Part shown: positions 16,817 to 25,670 of the stretch, piece after piece
How positions within the stretch are numbered: position 1 is the stretch's first letter
Layout of the letters: every line of letters begins with the position of its first letter
Made by a program: the position numbers and the translations under genes
Assembly: GCF_003382275.1 (NCBI RefSeq)
Contig: NZ_QTJX01000001.1
Location: forward strand, 1,302,001 to 1,366,000
Length of the DNA: 64,000 nucleotides
Direction: 5' to 3'
From: Flagellimonas nanhaiensis
Lineage (GTDB): Bacteria; Bacteroidota; Bacteroidia; Flavobacteriales; Flavobacteriaceae
The notes under the pieces: generated by a model
What the model saw: only the letters and a program-made list of their open reading frames with translations
Database searches by the model: none
Told to the model about the DNA's origin: nothing

Positions 16817-18269
16817 TTTTTCTTTTTAACCATTTGGAGAGCACTCCAGATACATCTTCGGAAATATTGAATCGAAAAAGAATTCCCAAATACGTTACCA
16901 CGATCATTGCAGATTTTAAAGCAATATTTGCTATAGGATGAAAGGGAAGTTGCAACAAATTGAAAAGAACATAGAGAAAAATCAATGTCCCCAGAACCTT
17001 GAAGGTAGCCTTGGAAAATGGTAAAAACCCAAATTTTAACTTCACAAAGACCACTTTGGTCAAATTGAAAACAAAAATTGAAATAAAACTGGCCAGGGCA
17101 GCTCCTTCCAACCCTAGTTTTGGAATCAACAGGTAATTGAGAACTATAGTCAGTACCGCCAAACAAATTCCAAACAACAAAACCGTCTTATAGTACTTAG
17201 AATTAAAGAGAATGGAATTGTTGTTGCCCAAAAGGGAATCCAGCACCTTCGCCAGTCCTATCAATAAAACAATATAGAACCCATTCCTATATGCCTCGGG
17301 AAGCAAATCATACAGGTCATTAAGGTTTAAAATGATTAAAACAAAAAGAATCCCAGAGGCAATGAACAATGTCAATGACGTTTTTTGATAAAGGGTTTTC
17401 AATTCAGAATAATTGCCTGAGTTCAGAAGCTCGGCCGTTAAAGGGTAGGTAATCTGGTGCATGGACCTAGAGGGAACTATAATGACCGTAGCAATATATA
17501 CGGCCACGCCATAATAGGCCACATTCTCAATTTTGATGAATTGATTGAGCATCACCTTATCAATTTCAAGTAGAATCAGCGCAGCCGAACCTCCTAGGAT
17601 AATCAGCATGGAATAATACAGAACCTCCCTGGTATTTGGGGTAAATTTGAATTTTAACTTAGGCCATCGCAGACTATACGCATAAATCTTCATGATTATG
17701 GTCCGCAACAAGTACAGCCCCACCAAACAGATGAAAAACGTATCCAAAGAAATCACATCAAAATAAAGGAGCAATAACAGTACAGAAACTCCTATCCTAC
17801 CAAAGACTTCCTTCATGAAATTTCCAAAAACCGATTTCAGTTGCACCTTGCACCATGCATAGAACACCTCAAAATAGGCCATGGCAAAACCGACCAAAAC
17901 TACATACCACAAATAATCCTTCACCATGGGATTGATTTGTGAGACAAAGTCGCCAAGGGGTTCGTAGAAGAAAAAAAACAATAAAACAAGTGGAAGAATT
18001 CCCAATAAGGGAATCAACAACATCAAATTCAGAAAACCATCCTTGTCCTTCTCCTCACAACTACTATAAAACCTAACCATGGTATTGTGTGCCCCAAAAG
18101 CCATCAACGGCATCAATATTGCTCCAGAAGCTAGAATAAAAGTTACGAGGCCGAAATATTCATCCGGTAATATATGGGTATACAAAAACAAAGTGTTGAT
18201 TGCCCCAAAGAGAAATCCGGAGTAGGTAACAACAACATTTTTTATGGACTGTTTTAGGACAATTCCCAT
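16809..18269 (-). CDS. Polysaccharide flippase, Wzx/MOP superfamily
   Basis: 486 residues with about twelve to fourteen hydrophobic helices across the whole length and no large soluble domain. It opens MGIVLKQSIKNVVVTYSGFLFGAINTLFLYTHI, a common start for oligosaccharide flippases of the MOP exporter family, which move lipid-linked glycan units across the inner membrane. Start overlaps the end of the glycosyltransferase gene by 16 bases (18254-18269). Last gene of the DUF4834-YfhO-glycosyltransferase-flippase operon, so it probably exports the glycan made by these neighbours. The glycan is not identifiable from the sequence. Confidence 0.88.
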   Translation of the reverse strand: MGIVLKQSIKNVVVTYSGFLFGAINTLFLYTHILPDEYFGLVTFILASGAILMPLMAFGAHNTMVRFYSSCEEKDKDGFLNLMLLIPLLGILPLVLLFFFFYEPLGDFVSQINPMVKDYLWYVVLVGFAMAYFEVFYAWCKVQLKSVFGNFMKEVFGRIGVSVLLLLLYFDVISLDTFFICLVGLYLLRTIIMKIYAYSLRWPKLKFKFTPNTREVLYYSMLIILGGSAALILLEIDKVMLNQFIKIENVAYYGVAVYIATVIIVPSRSMHQITYPLTAELLNSGNYSELKTLYQKTSLTLFIASGILFVLIILNLNDLYDLLPEAYRNGFYIVLLIGLAKVLDSLLGNNNSILFNSKYYKTVLLFGICLAVLTIVLNYLLIPKLGLEGAALASFISIFVFNLTKVVFVKLKFGFLPFSKATFKVLGTLIFLYVLFNLLQLPFHPIANIALKSAMIVVTYLGILFRFNISEDVSGVLSKWLKRKTP

Positions 18270-19537
18270 TGAATATAATTTGCCAGGGCCCTGGTTAGCT
18301 CTCTTCTGTGGTATTTCTCAATGTCTTTAGACATGCAATTCAGTTCCTGAACCCTGTATTTATCAAACCAATCTAAAAGTACACTTTTTACCGTATCCGT
18401 ATCGCTATGCGAACCTACGATACCAGCGTTGGCAGTTTTTATCATATTCCCGGCCTCCCAATCGGTAGGGCCAATGGCCAAAATAGGTCTTTTTGCACTG
18501 AAATATTCAAAAAGCTTTCCGGGTATAATGCCCCTGGTCTCTTCGGTATCTATTTCCAGTAGCAGAAGTATTTGGGATTTCCGTTGAAGTTCTAAAACTT
18601 TATTATGGGACAGATATCCCAAGTGTTTCAAATAAGGAGTTAAGCCCAAGCCTTCCAAAGATTTCAACACTTCCTCCCCTACTACGCCGGCCAATTGAAT
18701 TTTGAGCACTTTTTTAAACTCCTCGTTTTCTAAGACCAATTCACTCAAGGCTTTCCACAATGCCTTCGGATTTCTACCCGTCAGCAAGGAACCAATATGA
18801 CTAATGGTAAAATCCTTATCCAACTCCGTAGGCTCCCATTCATTGTCATAACCGTTGGTAATTACCTGTATAGGTGTGGTGGTAATCGCTTCAAACTCCT
18901 TTTTTGTGGTATTGCTGGTAACCAAAATTTTATCTGCTGAAGAAAGCACCAGTTTTTCAAGTCTCTTGTGCTTTTTTTGGGCCGACTTGGACAGCCTAAG
19001 TTTTTTATGATACCCTATAGAGGTCCATGGATCCCTAAAATCTGCAATCCAATCCAATTGGTGGCTTTTTTTGAGTTCCAATCCTATTAAGTGCAAACTA
19101 TGTGGCGGTCCTGTAGTAATTACAATCTTTATTTCTTCGTCTTGAATGATTTTAGATAGCGTTCTAACAGAAGGCTTTACCCAAAACTTACGCGCATCTG
19201 GAATAAAAAGGTTTCCTCGTATCCATAACAGGAGTTTTTCCAAAAAAGAGGGATTCTTTTCTGAAATGATTCCCGAACTGATCGTCTTGGTCTTACTTTT
19301 TGAAAAGAGCGAAGCCCAAGCATAAGGTTCTTGAATCCGCTGTTTGATTATTTTTATGCCCTCGGGAACCTCCTCCAAAAGCTTTTCATCCACAATGGGA
19401 TAACTTGGGTTTTCAGGAACGTATACTATGGGCTCAAAGCCCATTTCAGGGAGATACTTTGTAAATTTTAGCCAACGTTGTACCCCAGGTCCGCCAGCAG
19501 GAGGCCAATAATATGCTATGACCAATACCTTTTGCAT
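18254..19537 (-). CDS. Glycosyltransferase, GT4-like
   Basis: 427 residues with a two-Rossmann GT-B layout. The N-terminal half has the acceptor-domain opening YYWPPAGGPGVQRWLKF; the C-terminal half has the nucleotide-sugar site with TRGIIPGKLFEYFSAKRPILAIG, the E-x7-E-like signature of family 4 retaining enzymes. No transmembrane segment. Its ATG directly abuts the YfhO stop (19538), and its end overlaps the flippase start. A cytoplasmic enzyme adding a sugar to a lipid-linked or surface glycan is the most likely role; donor and acceptor are unknown. Confidence 0.9.
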   Translation of the reverse strand: MQKVLVIAYYWPPAGGPGVQRWLKFTKYLPEMGFEPIVYVPENPSYPIVDEKLLEEVPEGIKIIKQRIQEPYAWASLFSKSKTKTISSGIISEKNPSFLEKLLLWIRGNLFIPDARKFWVKPSVRTLSKIIQDEEIKIVITTGPPHSLHLIGLELKKSHQLDWIADFRDPWTSIGYHKKLRLSKSAQKKHKRLEKLVLSSADKILVTSNTTKKEFEAITTTPIQVITNGYDNEWEPTELDKDFTISHIGSLLTGRNPKALWKALSELVLENEEFKKVLKIQLAGVVGEEVLKSLEGLGLTPYLKHLGYLSHNKVLELQRKSQILLLLEIDTEETRGIIPGKLFEYFSAKRPILAIGPTDWEAGNMIKTANAGIVGSHSDTDTVKSVLLDWFDKYRVQELNCMSKDIEKYHRRELTRALANYIQWELS

Positions 19538-21970
19538 TTACGCTTTTTTGGACTTTTTGGGCCGGAATGAATATCCTATTCCACCTAAAATTACGAGACC
19601 CAAAACCAAGCAACCGGCAAGTGCCACCTGACTCCCTGTTTGGATTACCTCGGGTTCAAACTTGAATTCAATGGTGTGTTTACCCGCTGGGACCTTTATA
19701 CCCCTCAAAGCATAGTTTACTTTGTAAAACGGTTCAGGTTTTCCATCAATTGAAGCATTCCAACCATGAGGATAATGCATCTCCGAAAAGACCACAAATC
19801 CTTCATCAGAATTGGAAGATTGGTATTTTAGGTAATCGGGTCGATAATCCACTAAGTTGACCGACGCAAGTGAATCAACCGTATAACTGAGTTTAACTAC
19901 CCTTGGGTACTCCTCGGTATTGATTACCGCTTCTTGCTTGGAGTCAAAATCCTGTAAGGCCTGAATTTCAGAATTGGAAGAATTGACCGGTACCAACCGC
20001 TCCACATACCAGGCATTGCCATTGGCATCATCGTTCACCGCTGGAAACGAATTTCCTTCATTGTCCTGCTGAATGACGTACTTAACATTCAACATGTTCA
20101 GCACCTGTAGGTTATTTTGAAACAGATGATATTCAAAAAGCTCTTGAAGTCTTCTAGGCTTTGCCGCATGATATCCTCCAATGGATTTATGGAAATAAGA
20201 GGTTCGGGCACCATTCAGCCCCTCTTGGGGGTCAAAAACCCTGAACACAGCATCATCTTGTTGAATCAGCTGGTCTATTTGGCTGGCCTGAAACGGGGTG
20301 TTCACCTGGCGTTGACGTACAAAATCGTCCTCGTTTACATAACGTAGGGCCACTCCGACCAAATCAAACAAAATCAGTACGCCCAGCACTACTGCCAAAA
20401 TGTTTTTGCTGATTTTTTCCTTGATAAAAAACCAAAGGGCAACCGCGGCAAGAGCCACAAATATCAATGAACGAATGGTATCATTAATGTAAACCGCTTC
20501 TCGATCACGTTGAATCATGATCATAAGTTCATCACCAAAATAACCACGATAGGTTTCATCCCTAAGCCCCTCGAAATCCAAAAATCCTTTCAATAGGAAA
20601 ATAAAAACTCCCAATCCCAGGGTAATGAAGAAACTCCATTTGAGCGCCTTCAATTTCTCCTTTTTCTTTATAGAAGACCTAAAGACCTCCCGCAGACCCA
20701 AAATTCCCAAAGCCGGAAGACAAAGCTCCAATACCACCTGAACAGAAGATACGGCCCTAAACTTGTTGTACAACGGGAAATAATCTATCATAAAATTGGT
20801 CAATCCCGGAAAATTCTTTCCCCAGGACAAAAGCAGTGCAAGAATAGCTCCTGTTAAAAACCACCATTTCTTTTTACCCTGCACCAGGAAAAGCCCTAAA
20901 ACAAACAAGAAGAACACAATGGCCCCCACATAGGCAGGTGCAGCCACAATGGGTTGATTGCCCCAATACAAGGGCAAGCCGGAAGACAGTTCCAATGCTT
21001 TGGTAGGAGAAAGTCCCTGACCCGTTAAATATTCATAGGCTTTGGAGTTCTTGCCCAAATCCTCATTTCCGGACCCACCGAATAAACGGGGAGCAAACAA
21101 GTTTAAGGATTCGGCTATTCCGTAGCTATACTGGGTGATATAGTCGTAATCCAATCCGTTGGAAACTTCTTTGGGGCTACCATCTGGATCAATGGTCAGC
21201 TCAGATTTGCCCCGGGTACTCCAATCTGCATATTCTTTGGTAGCCAATAATCCGGTTGCATTGGTGGCAATGGAAAGCGTTACCGCTAGAATCAAAATAC
21301 CCACTGAAGCAAAAAAGTGCTTCAATTTCTTTTCTTTTATGGCATAGATCAGTTGAACAAGTCCCAACAACAATACCAACAACATAAAATAATAGGTCAT
21401 TTGGTAGTGATTGGCACTAATTTCCAGGGCCATGGCCAAAGCCGTTAAAATGAATCCCCAGATATATTTCTTTCGGAACACCAATACAATACCTCCGAGC
21501 ACCATGGGAATATAGCCAAGGGCGTGGGCTTTTGCATTGTGCCCTACTCCCAATATAATGATCAAATAGGTAGAAAAACCAAAAGCAAGTGCACCCAATA
21601 TGGCCAATCTGTATTCAACTTTCAGACAAAGCATTAGGATATAGAACCCTACCAAATACAGAAAAAGATAATCCGCTGGTCTTGGAAGAAAGCGAATTAG
21701 TCTGTCCAGTTTCTTCACGTAATCATGCGGGTAATTTGCTCCAAGCTGATAGGTGGGCATACCTCCAAAGGCACTATTGGTCCAGTAAGATTCCTCTCCA
21801 CTCAACTCCTTGTAGTCGTTTCGTTCCTTGGACATTCCTTTGTACTGGGCTATATCTGATTGAAAAATAGCCTTGCCCTGCATCACAGGATAGAAATAGA
21901 CCAAAGCAGCAACCGCAAAAAGAACTACTACACAAATGTGGGTGATAATGGCCTTTGGAGAAAGATTCAT
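19538..21970 (-). CDS. YfhO family membrane protein
   Basis: 810 residues from ATG 21970 (the frame also opens at TTG 21991). Thirteen or so membrane helices in the first 600 residues, then a soluble extracytoplasmic C-terminal region and a last helix before a KKSKKA tail. Hallmarks of YfhO proteins are the early YFYPVMQGKAIFQSDIAQ loop with conserved aspartate and the late FSEMHYPHGW and VPAGKHTIEFKF. YfhO proteins resemble GT-C polyprenyl-linked glycosyltransferases and have been linked to glycosylation of lipids or teichoic acids in Gram-positives. Here it sits in one operon with a glycosyltransferase and flippase. Confidence 0.92.
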   Translation of the reverse strand: MNLSPKAIITHICVVVLFAVAALVYFYPVMQGKAIFQSDIAQYKGMSKERNDYKELSGEESYWTNSAFGGMPTYQLGANYPHDYVKKLDRLIRFLPRPADYLFLYLVGFYILMLCLKVEYRLAILGALAFGFSTYLIIILGVGHNAKAHALGYIPMVLGGIVLVFRKKYIWGFILTALAMALEISANHYQMTYYFMLLVLLLGLVQLIYAIKEKKLKHFFASVGILILAVTLSIATNATGLLATKEYADWSTRGKSELTIDPDGSPKEVSNGLDYDYITQYSYGIAESLNLFAPRLFGGSGNEDLGKNSKAYEYLTGQGLSPTKALELSSGLPLYWGNQPIVAAPAYVGAIVFFLFVLGLFLVQGKKKWWFLTGAILALLLSWGKNFPGLTNFMIDYFPLYNKFRAVSSVQVVLELCLPALGILGLREVFRSSIKKKEKLKALKWSFFITLGLGVFIFLLKGFLDFEGLRDETYRGYFGDELMIMIQRDREAVYINDTIRSLIFVALAAVALWFFIKEKISKNILAVVLGVLILFDLVGVALRYVNEDDFVRQRQVNTPFQASQIDQLIQQDDAVFRVFDPQEGLNGARTSYFHKSIGGYHAAKPRRLQELFEYHLFQNNLQVLNMLNVKYVIQQDNEGNSFPAVNDDANGNAWYVERLVPVNSSNSEIQALQDFDSKQEAVINTEEYPRVVKLSYTVDSLASVNLVDYRPDYLKYQSSNSDEGFVVFSEMHYPHGWNASIDGKPEPFYKVNYALRGIKVPAGKHTIEFKFEPEVIQTGSQVALAGCLVLGLVILGGIGYSFRPKKSKKA

Positions 21971-21994
21971 GGGTAGATTTTGAAAAGACAAATA

Positions 21995-22255
21995 TTAGTC
22001 AATTTCTTCAAAATCTATGTATTCTCCAACTTTTTTTGAAGGATTAGATCTCAGGTTTGGTTTTTTGAAAACAGAGGTCTCGCCTTCCCTATTCTTTTCA
22101 TTTCCAGCTTCCCCATAATTTCCAAATTGCTGTCCAAAACGCTCTTGTGTCTTTGCCACTGCATAGTTCAGTAACTTGGGCAGTAACCATTTTGCTAGCA
22201 ATTTGACCCCGTAGTATACTAATATGAGGATTAAAATCGTTTGTAGTACAACCAT
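21995..22255 (-). CDS. DUF4834 family small membrane protein
   Basis: 86 residues: one N-terminal transmembrane helix (residues about 3-25, LQTILILILVYYGVKLLAKWLLP) and a hydrophilic tail ending GEYIDFEEID, a conserved ending in the DUF4834 family, which is largely restricted to flavobacteria. Function unknown. It leads the YfhO-glycosyltransferase-flippase operon, with only 24 bases to the YfhO ATG, and follows a good promoter at 22275-22307. Confidence 0.85.
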   Translation of the reverse strand: MVVLQTILILILVYYGVKLLAKWLLPKLLNYAVAKTQERFGQQFGNYGEAGNEKNREGETSVFKKPNLRSNPSKKVGEYIDFEEID

Positions 22256-22274
22256 ATAACAATAGCTATTGCAT

Positions 22275-22307
22275 CAAAATTACACTGTAAGTCCTTTATT
22301 GAACAAA
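22275..22307 (-). promoter_or_regulatory. Complete Bacteroidota promoter for the DUF4834-YfhO operon
   Basis: On the minus strand: -33 element TTTG (22304-22307), 21-base spacer, then -7 element TAATTTTG (22275-22282). Both elements match the TTTG / TAnnTTTG consensus, and the ATG follows 19 bases after the -7 box. Confidence 0.7.
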
Positions 22308-22331
22308 AACGTTTCATAAAATAGTATTAAA

Positions 22332-23324
22332 ATGGGTTATATGGCTTCTTCCACTTTTCAAAAAACATTGCTTTTTTTCATCCTAGCTCCATCTTTTATG
22401 ATGGCTCAGTATACGGATGTCATCAACTCCAATAGGCCCGGAAGAGCAGTAAGCGCCTATGCAGTGGGTAAAAATGTGGTACAGGCTGAAGTTGGTTTGT
22501 TTTATGAACAACAGGACAATTCCGATCTTAATTTTGATTCAAGTATTATTGGGTCTGACATTGCATTGCGATACGGTTTCTTTTTTGAACAATTGGAAAT
22601 TGTTTATGAGGGTTCCTTTGTTACGCAAAGTCTCTCCTACTCCAACTTAAACCCGGATGAGACTAGAACCGATTTCACAAGAAACCGCATTGGAGCAAAA
22701 TATTTGATTTTTGACCCCTTTAAAAACCCGGAGAACAACAAACCCAATCTTTACAGCTGGAGAGCCAACAATGTCTTCCAATGGAAAAATCTAATCCCTG
22801 CAGTTTCTTTGTACGGAGGTGCAACCTTTACTTTGGGCGATAATCCATTTTATGTGGGTGACCCAAATATCTCGTACCGGGGTGCTGTAGCGACCCAAAG
22901 CAGGCTGTCTCCAAGGTTTGTATTGATTTCCAACATTGCTTATGACCGTATAGGCACCGATTTCCCGGAATGGAGCTACGCCATTTCCGTTACCCATGCC
23001 TTCAGAAATCCTAAATGGAGCGTTTTTTTTGAAAACCAGGGTATCAAAAGCGATCGGTATTCTGATATTCTTGTACGTACCGGATTGGCCTATCTGTTCA
23101 ATGAGAACTTTCAAGTGGATTTCCATTTGGGTTCCAATTTCAAAAACTCTCCCTCTCGAATGTTCGCTGTAGGTGGATTGTCTTACCGTTTGGACTTTCA
23201 CAAAGATGAATTGGTACCTATAGACCGACAAAGTCCTTCCCAAAAACCAAAGATCAAAAAGAAGTCGTTTAAGAAAAAACGAAAAAAGAACAAGAAGAAA
23301 AAGAAAGACAGTCTGGATTTCTAA
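22332..23324 (+). CDS. Outer-membrane beta-barrel protein (transporter-like) with Lys-rich tail
   Basis: 330 residues. Signal peptide ending near PSFMMAQ, then TDVINSNRPGRAVSAYAVGKNVVQAE, an opening typical of flavobacterial proteins annotated as transporters related to the MetA-pathway phenol-degradation barrel family. Alternating hydrophobic and polar residues suggest about twelve strands. The final 40 residues are unusual: a long Lys/Arg run (KKKSFKKKRKKNKKKKKD) after the barrel. The ATG three codons in (22341) is an alternative start. It is divergent from the DUF4834 operon. Substrate unknown. Confidence 0.82.
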   Translation: MGYMASSTFQKTLLFFILAPSFMMAQYTDVINSNRPGRAVSAYAVGKNVVQAEVGLFYEQQDNSDLNFDSSIIGSDIALRYGFFFEQLEIVYEGSFVTQSLSYSNLNPDETRTDFTRNRIGAKYLIFDPFKNPENNKPNLYSWRANNVFQWKNLIPAVSLYGGATFTLGDNPFYVGDPNISYRGAVATQSRLSPRFVLISNIAYDRIGTDFPEWSYAISVTHAFRNPKWSVFFENQGIKSDRYSDILVRTGLAYLFNENFQVDFHLGSNFKNSPSRMFAVGGLSYRLDFHKDELVPIDRQSPSQKPKIKKKSFKKKRKKNKKKKKDSLDF

Positions 23325-23391
23325 GTTTTCAACCTATCATTTTTGCTACTGTTGGGAATATTCCTAATATTGGTCATCCAAAAAATGTTGT

Positions 23392-24510
23392 ATGGTCAAT
23401 ATAAAAAAGGTCAGTTCCAAAGCTGATTTAAAAACGTTTGTAAAGTTTCCCTTTGCACTGTACAAAAATTCCCCATACTGGGTACCTCCCATTATAAAGG
23501 ATGAGATGGCTTCCTTTGACCAAGCCAAAAACCCGGTTTTCCAAAATGCTGAGGCAACCTTCTTTCTTGCTTATAAAGATGGTAAAGTTGTGGGCAGGGT
23601 CGCAGCAATAATCAATTGGATAGAGGTCAAGGAGCAAAACCTTAAGAAAATGAGGTTCGGCTGGTTCGATTTTGTGGACGATTTGGAAGTCTCTAAAGCT
23701 CTGCTGGATAAAGTCGAGGAAATCGGCAAACAAAACAAGCTCGATTATATGGAAGGGCCGGTTGGCTTTTCCAATTTGGACAAAGTGGGTGTCCTAATAG
23801 AAGGATTTGATCATATTGGCACCATGATTACTTGGTACAATCATTCCTACTACCAGTCCCATTATGAAAAACATGGGTTTGTCAAGGAAAAGGAATATCT
23901 GGAAAATAAATTTCCAGCCGCCAATGCTGACCCAAAAATGTTCCACAAGGCCAATCTTTTGGTGAAAAAGAGATATGGGCTTAGGGAAATGAACTTTGAA
24001 AATAGCAAGGATATCATGCCTTGGGTGGACAAAATGTTCGACCTTTTTAATGGTACCTATTCCAAGCTATCCTCTTTTGTGAAGATCACCGATGTACAAA
24101 AAGAATATTTCAAAAAGAAATACATCAGTTTTATTAACCCTGAGTACATCAAATTTGTGGTGGACAGCAATGATGATATGGTGGCCTTTGCAATTGTTAT
24201 GCCCTCATTCTCCAAAGCGTTGCAAAAAGCCAACGGAAGGTTGTTCCCAACAGGCATCTTTCACTTATTGAAGGCAAGAAAAGAGAGCAAGGACGTTATC
24301 TTTTACCTAATCGGAATCAGACCGGATTACCAAAGTAAAGGCGTAACCGCCATTATTTTTAATGAATACCACAAAACTTTCACAGAAAAAGGGGTGGTCA
24401 ACTGCATACGAACTCCTGAACTAGAAGACAATGTGGCCATACGACAAATGTGGAAACACTTTGGTCCAGTAACGCACAAAAGGAGGCGGACATATCGCAG
24501 AGAACTCTAG
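23392..24510 (+). CDS. GNAT-fold acyltransferase-like protein
   Basis: 372 residues, cytoplasmic. The N-terminal half has a GNAT-like pattern (FFLAYKDGKVVGRVAAIINW, then EGPVGFSN), and the C-terminal half a second acetyltransferase-like core (FYLIGIRPDYQSKGVTAIIFNEYHK, VNCIRTPELEDNVAIRQMWKHFG). The IRPDYQSKGVTA stretch resembles the acetyl-CoA pyrophosphate loop, with G retained. Homologues are commonly labelled GTP cyclohydrolase in databases, for which no motif is visible here. Substrate unknown. It stands alone between the barrel gene and the racemase. Confidence 0.75.
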   Translation: MVNIKKVSSKADLKTFVKFPFALYKNSPYWVPPIIKDEMASFDQAKNPVFQNAEATFFLAYKDGKVVGRVAAIINWIEVKEQNLKKMRFGWFDFVDDLEVSKALLDKVEEIGKQNKLDYMEGPVGFSNLDKVGVLIEGFDHIGTMITWYNHSYYQSHYEKHGFVKEKEYLENKFPAANADPKMFHKANLLVKKRYGLREMNFENSKDIMPWVDKMFDLFNGTYSKLSSFVKITDVQKEYFKKKYISFINPEYIKFVVDSNDDMVAFAIVMPSFSKALQKANGRLFPTGIFHLLKARKESKDVIFYLIGIRPDYQSKGVTAIIFNEYHKTFTEKGVVNCIRTPELEDNVAIRQMWKHFGPVTHKRRRTYRREL

Positions 24511-24550
24511 TCATGAAATTCCTCTAATCTAATATCGCCTAAAATTGACC

Positions 24551-25261
24551 ATGAAGAAAATTGGATTTGTAGGAGGAATTAGTTGGACATCCACTCTGGA
24601 TTATTACAAATATTTTAATCAGGGGGTCAATGAAAAACTTGGTGGCCTAAGCTCTCCCGAATGTATAATCCATTCATTAAATTTTTCCGATATTCAGGAA
24701 AGAGGATGGACCAATTCCTTTGACCTGATTTTTGATGCTTGCAAGAACCTTGTTTCCCACAATGTAGATGCCATAGTGTTGTGTGCCAATACAGCACATT
24801 TGTTTGCTGATGAAATTCAATCAAAGATTGACATTCCAATTATTCATATTGCCGAAGCCACTGCGATAGAGATAAAAAAGGAAAAACTCCACAAGATTGG
24901 TTTATTGGGTACAAAATTTACCATGGAAATGGATTTTTACCGAAAGAAACTAAAAGAGTACGATATTGAGACCATTGTTCCGTCGGATAAAAAAGATATA
25001 GAGGACATTCAAAATATCGTAAAAAATGAGCTTGGGAAAGGGCTTGTGACCAAAGAATCGAAGAAAAAATTCATCCAATATGCAAATGCTTTGATTGAGA
25101 GGGGTGCCGAGGGAATTATATTGGGATGCACGGAAATACCAATGTTGATCAATCAAAAAGATTTTAAAATTCCAGTGTTCGATACAACCAAAATCCATGT
25201 AGAAAGCGTCATTAATTTTACATTGGATTCTGTAGAAAAATCAACGGACAACAATTTGTAA
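24551..25261 (+). CDS. Aspartate/glutamate racemase family protein
   Basis: 236 residues from ATG 24551 (the frame opens two codons earlier at a TTG). PLP-independent racemase with two catalytic cysteines: VLCANTAH in the N-terminal lobe and LGCTEIPM in the C-terminal lobe. The opening KKIGFVGGISWTSTLDYYK matches the YgeA/RacX branch, whose substrates range over several L-amino acids. The product would be a D-amino acid for cell-wall or signalling use. The first gene of the accessory stretch; the small membrane protein follows 23 bases later. Confidence 0.92.
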   Translation: MKKIGFVGGISWTSTLDYYKYFNQGVNEKLGGLSSPECIIHSLNFSDIQERGWTNSFDLIFDACKNLVSHNVDAIVLCANTAHLFADEIQSKIDIPIIHIAEATAIEIKKEKLHKIGLLGTKFTMEMDFYRKKLKEYDIETIVPSDKKDIEDIQNIVKNELGKGLVTKESKKKFIQYANALIERGAEGIILGCTEIPMLINQKDFKIPVFDTTKIHVESVINFTLDSVEKSTDNNL

Positions 25262-25284
25262 GCATAATTATTAAAATTTGAAGC

Positions 25285-25509
25285 GTGGAAAAAATTTGGA
25301 TAATAGCAATAGCGGTGTCCATCTTTCTATTGCTGAACTTTCTTTTTTATGTGAACCTTAACGGTTATGTAAAAAAGGAATTCGGTAAAAGAATGTGGAA
25401 GCTTTTTGGGAACAAACTTTATTTCTGGCAAAGCTCTGTATTTGTTAGTTTGGTAGGTACAGTTTTTATAATGTACGTTTTAAAATGCTCAGATATTTTA
25501 ATCTTCTAA
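25285..25509 (+). CDS. Small two-helix membrane protein
   Basis: 74 residues with a GTG start (25285). Two hydrophobic helices (about 4-24 and 50-68) are joined by a basic loop (KKEFGKRMWKLFGNK). No family recognised. It follows the racemase gene by 23 bases on the same strand, so they may share a transcript. Confidence rests on length, membrane pattern and position only. Confidence 0.55.
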   Translation: MEKIWIIAIAVSIFLLLNFLFYVNLNGYVKKEFGKRMWKLFGNKLYFWQSSVFVSLVGTVFIMYVLKCSDILIF

Positions 25510-25630
25510 CCTCAAAAGTATTCCAAGCTACAATTCTGAATCTTCGATTTCGATTTGGGAATGCAAACCAATCCCTTATGAATTTTAAATAGCAGTCATA
25601 GCCCTGAAAACAATAACTTTAAACTTAAAT

Positions 25631-25652
25631 TAACGGTATTTCAAGACCGTTA
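25631..25652. promoter_or_regulatory. Inverted repeat upstream of the DUF5694 lipoprotein gene
   Basis: TAACGGT (25631-25637) and ACCGTTA (25646-25652) are exact reverse complements with an 8-base centre, 19 bases before the next ATG. No T run follows, so an operator or a 5' leader hairpin fits better than a terminator. The regulator is unknown. Confidence 0.35.
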
Positions 25653-25670
25653 CAACCAAAAAAAACTTAA

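Noticed and set aside
22791-23243. 150-codon minus-strand open frame
   Set aside because: Antisense to the barrel protein gene, which has a signal peptide and family start.
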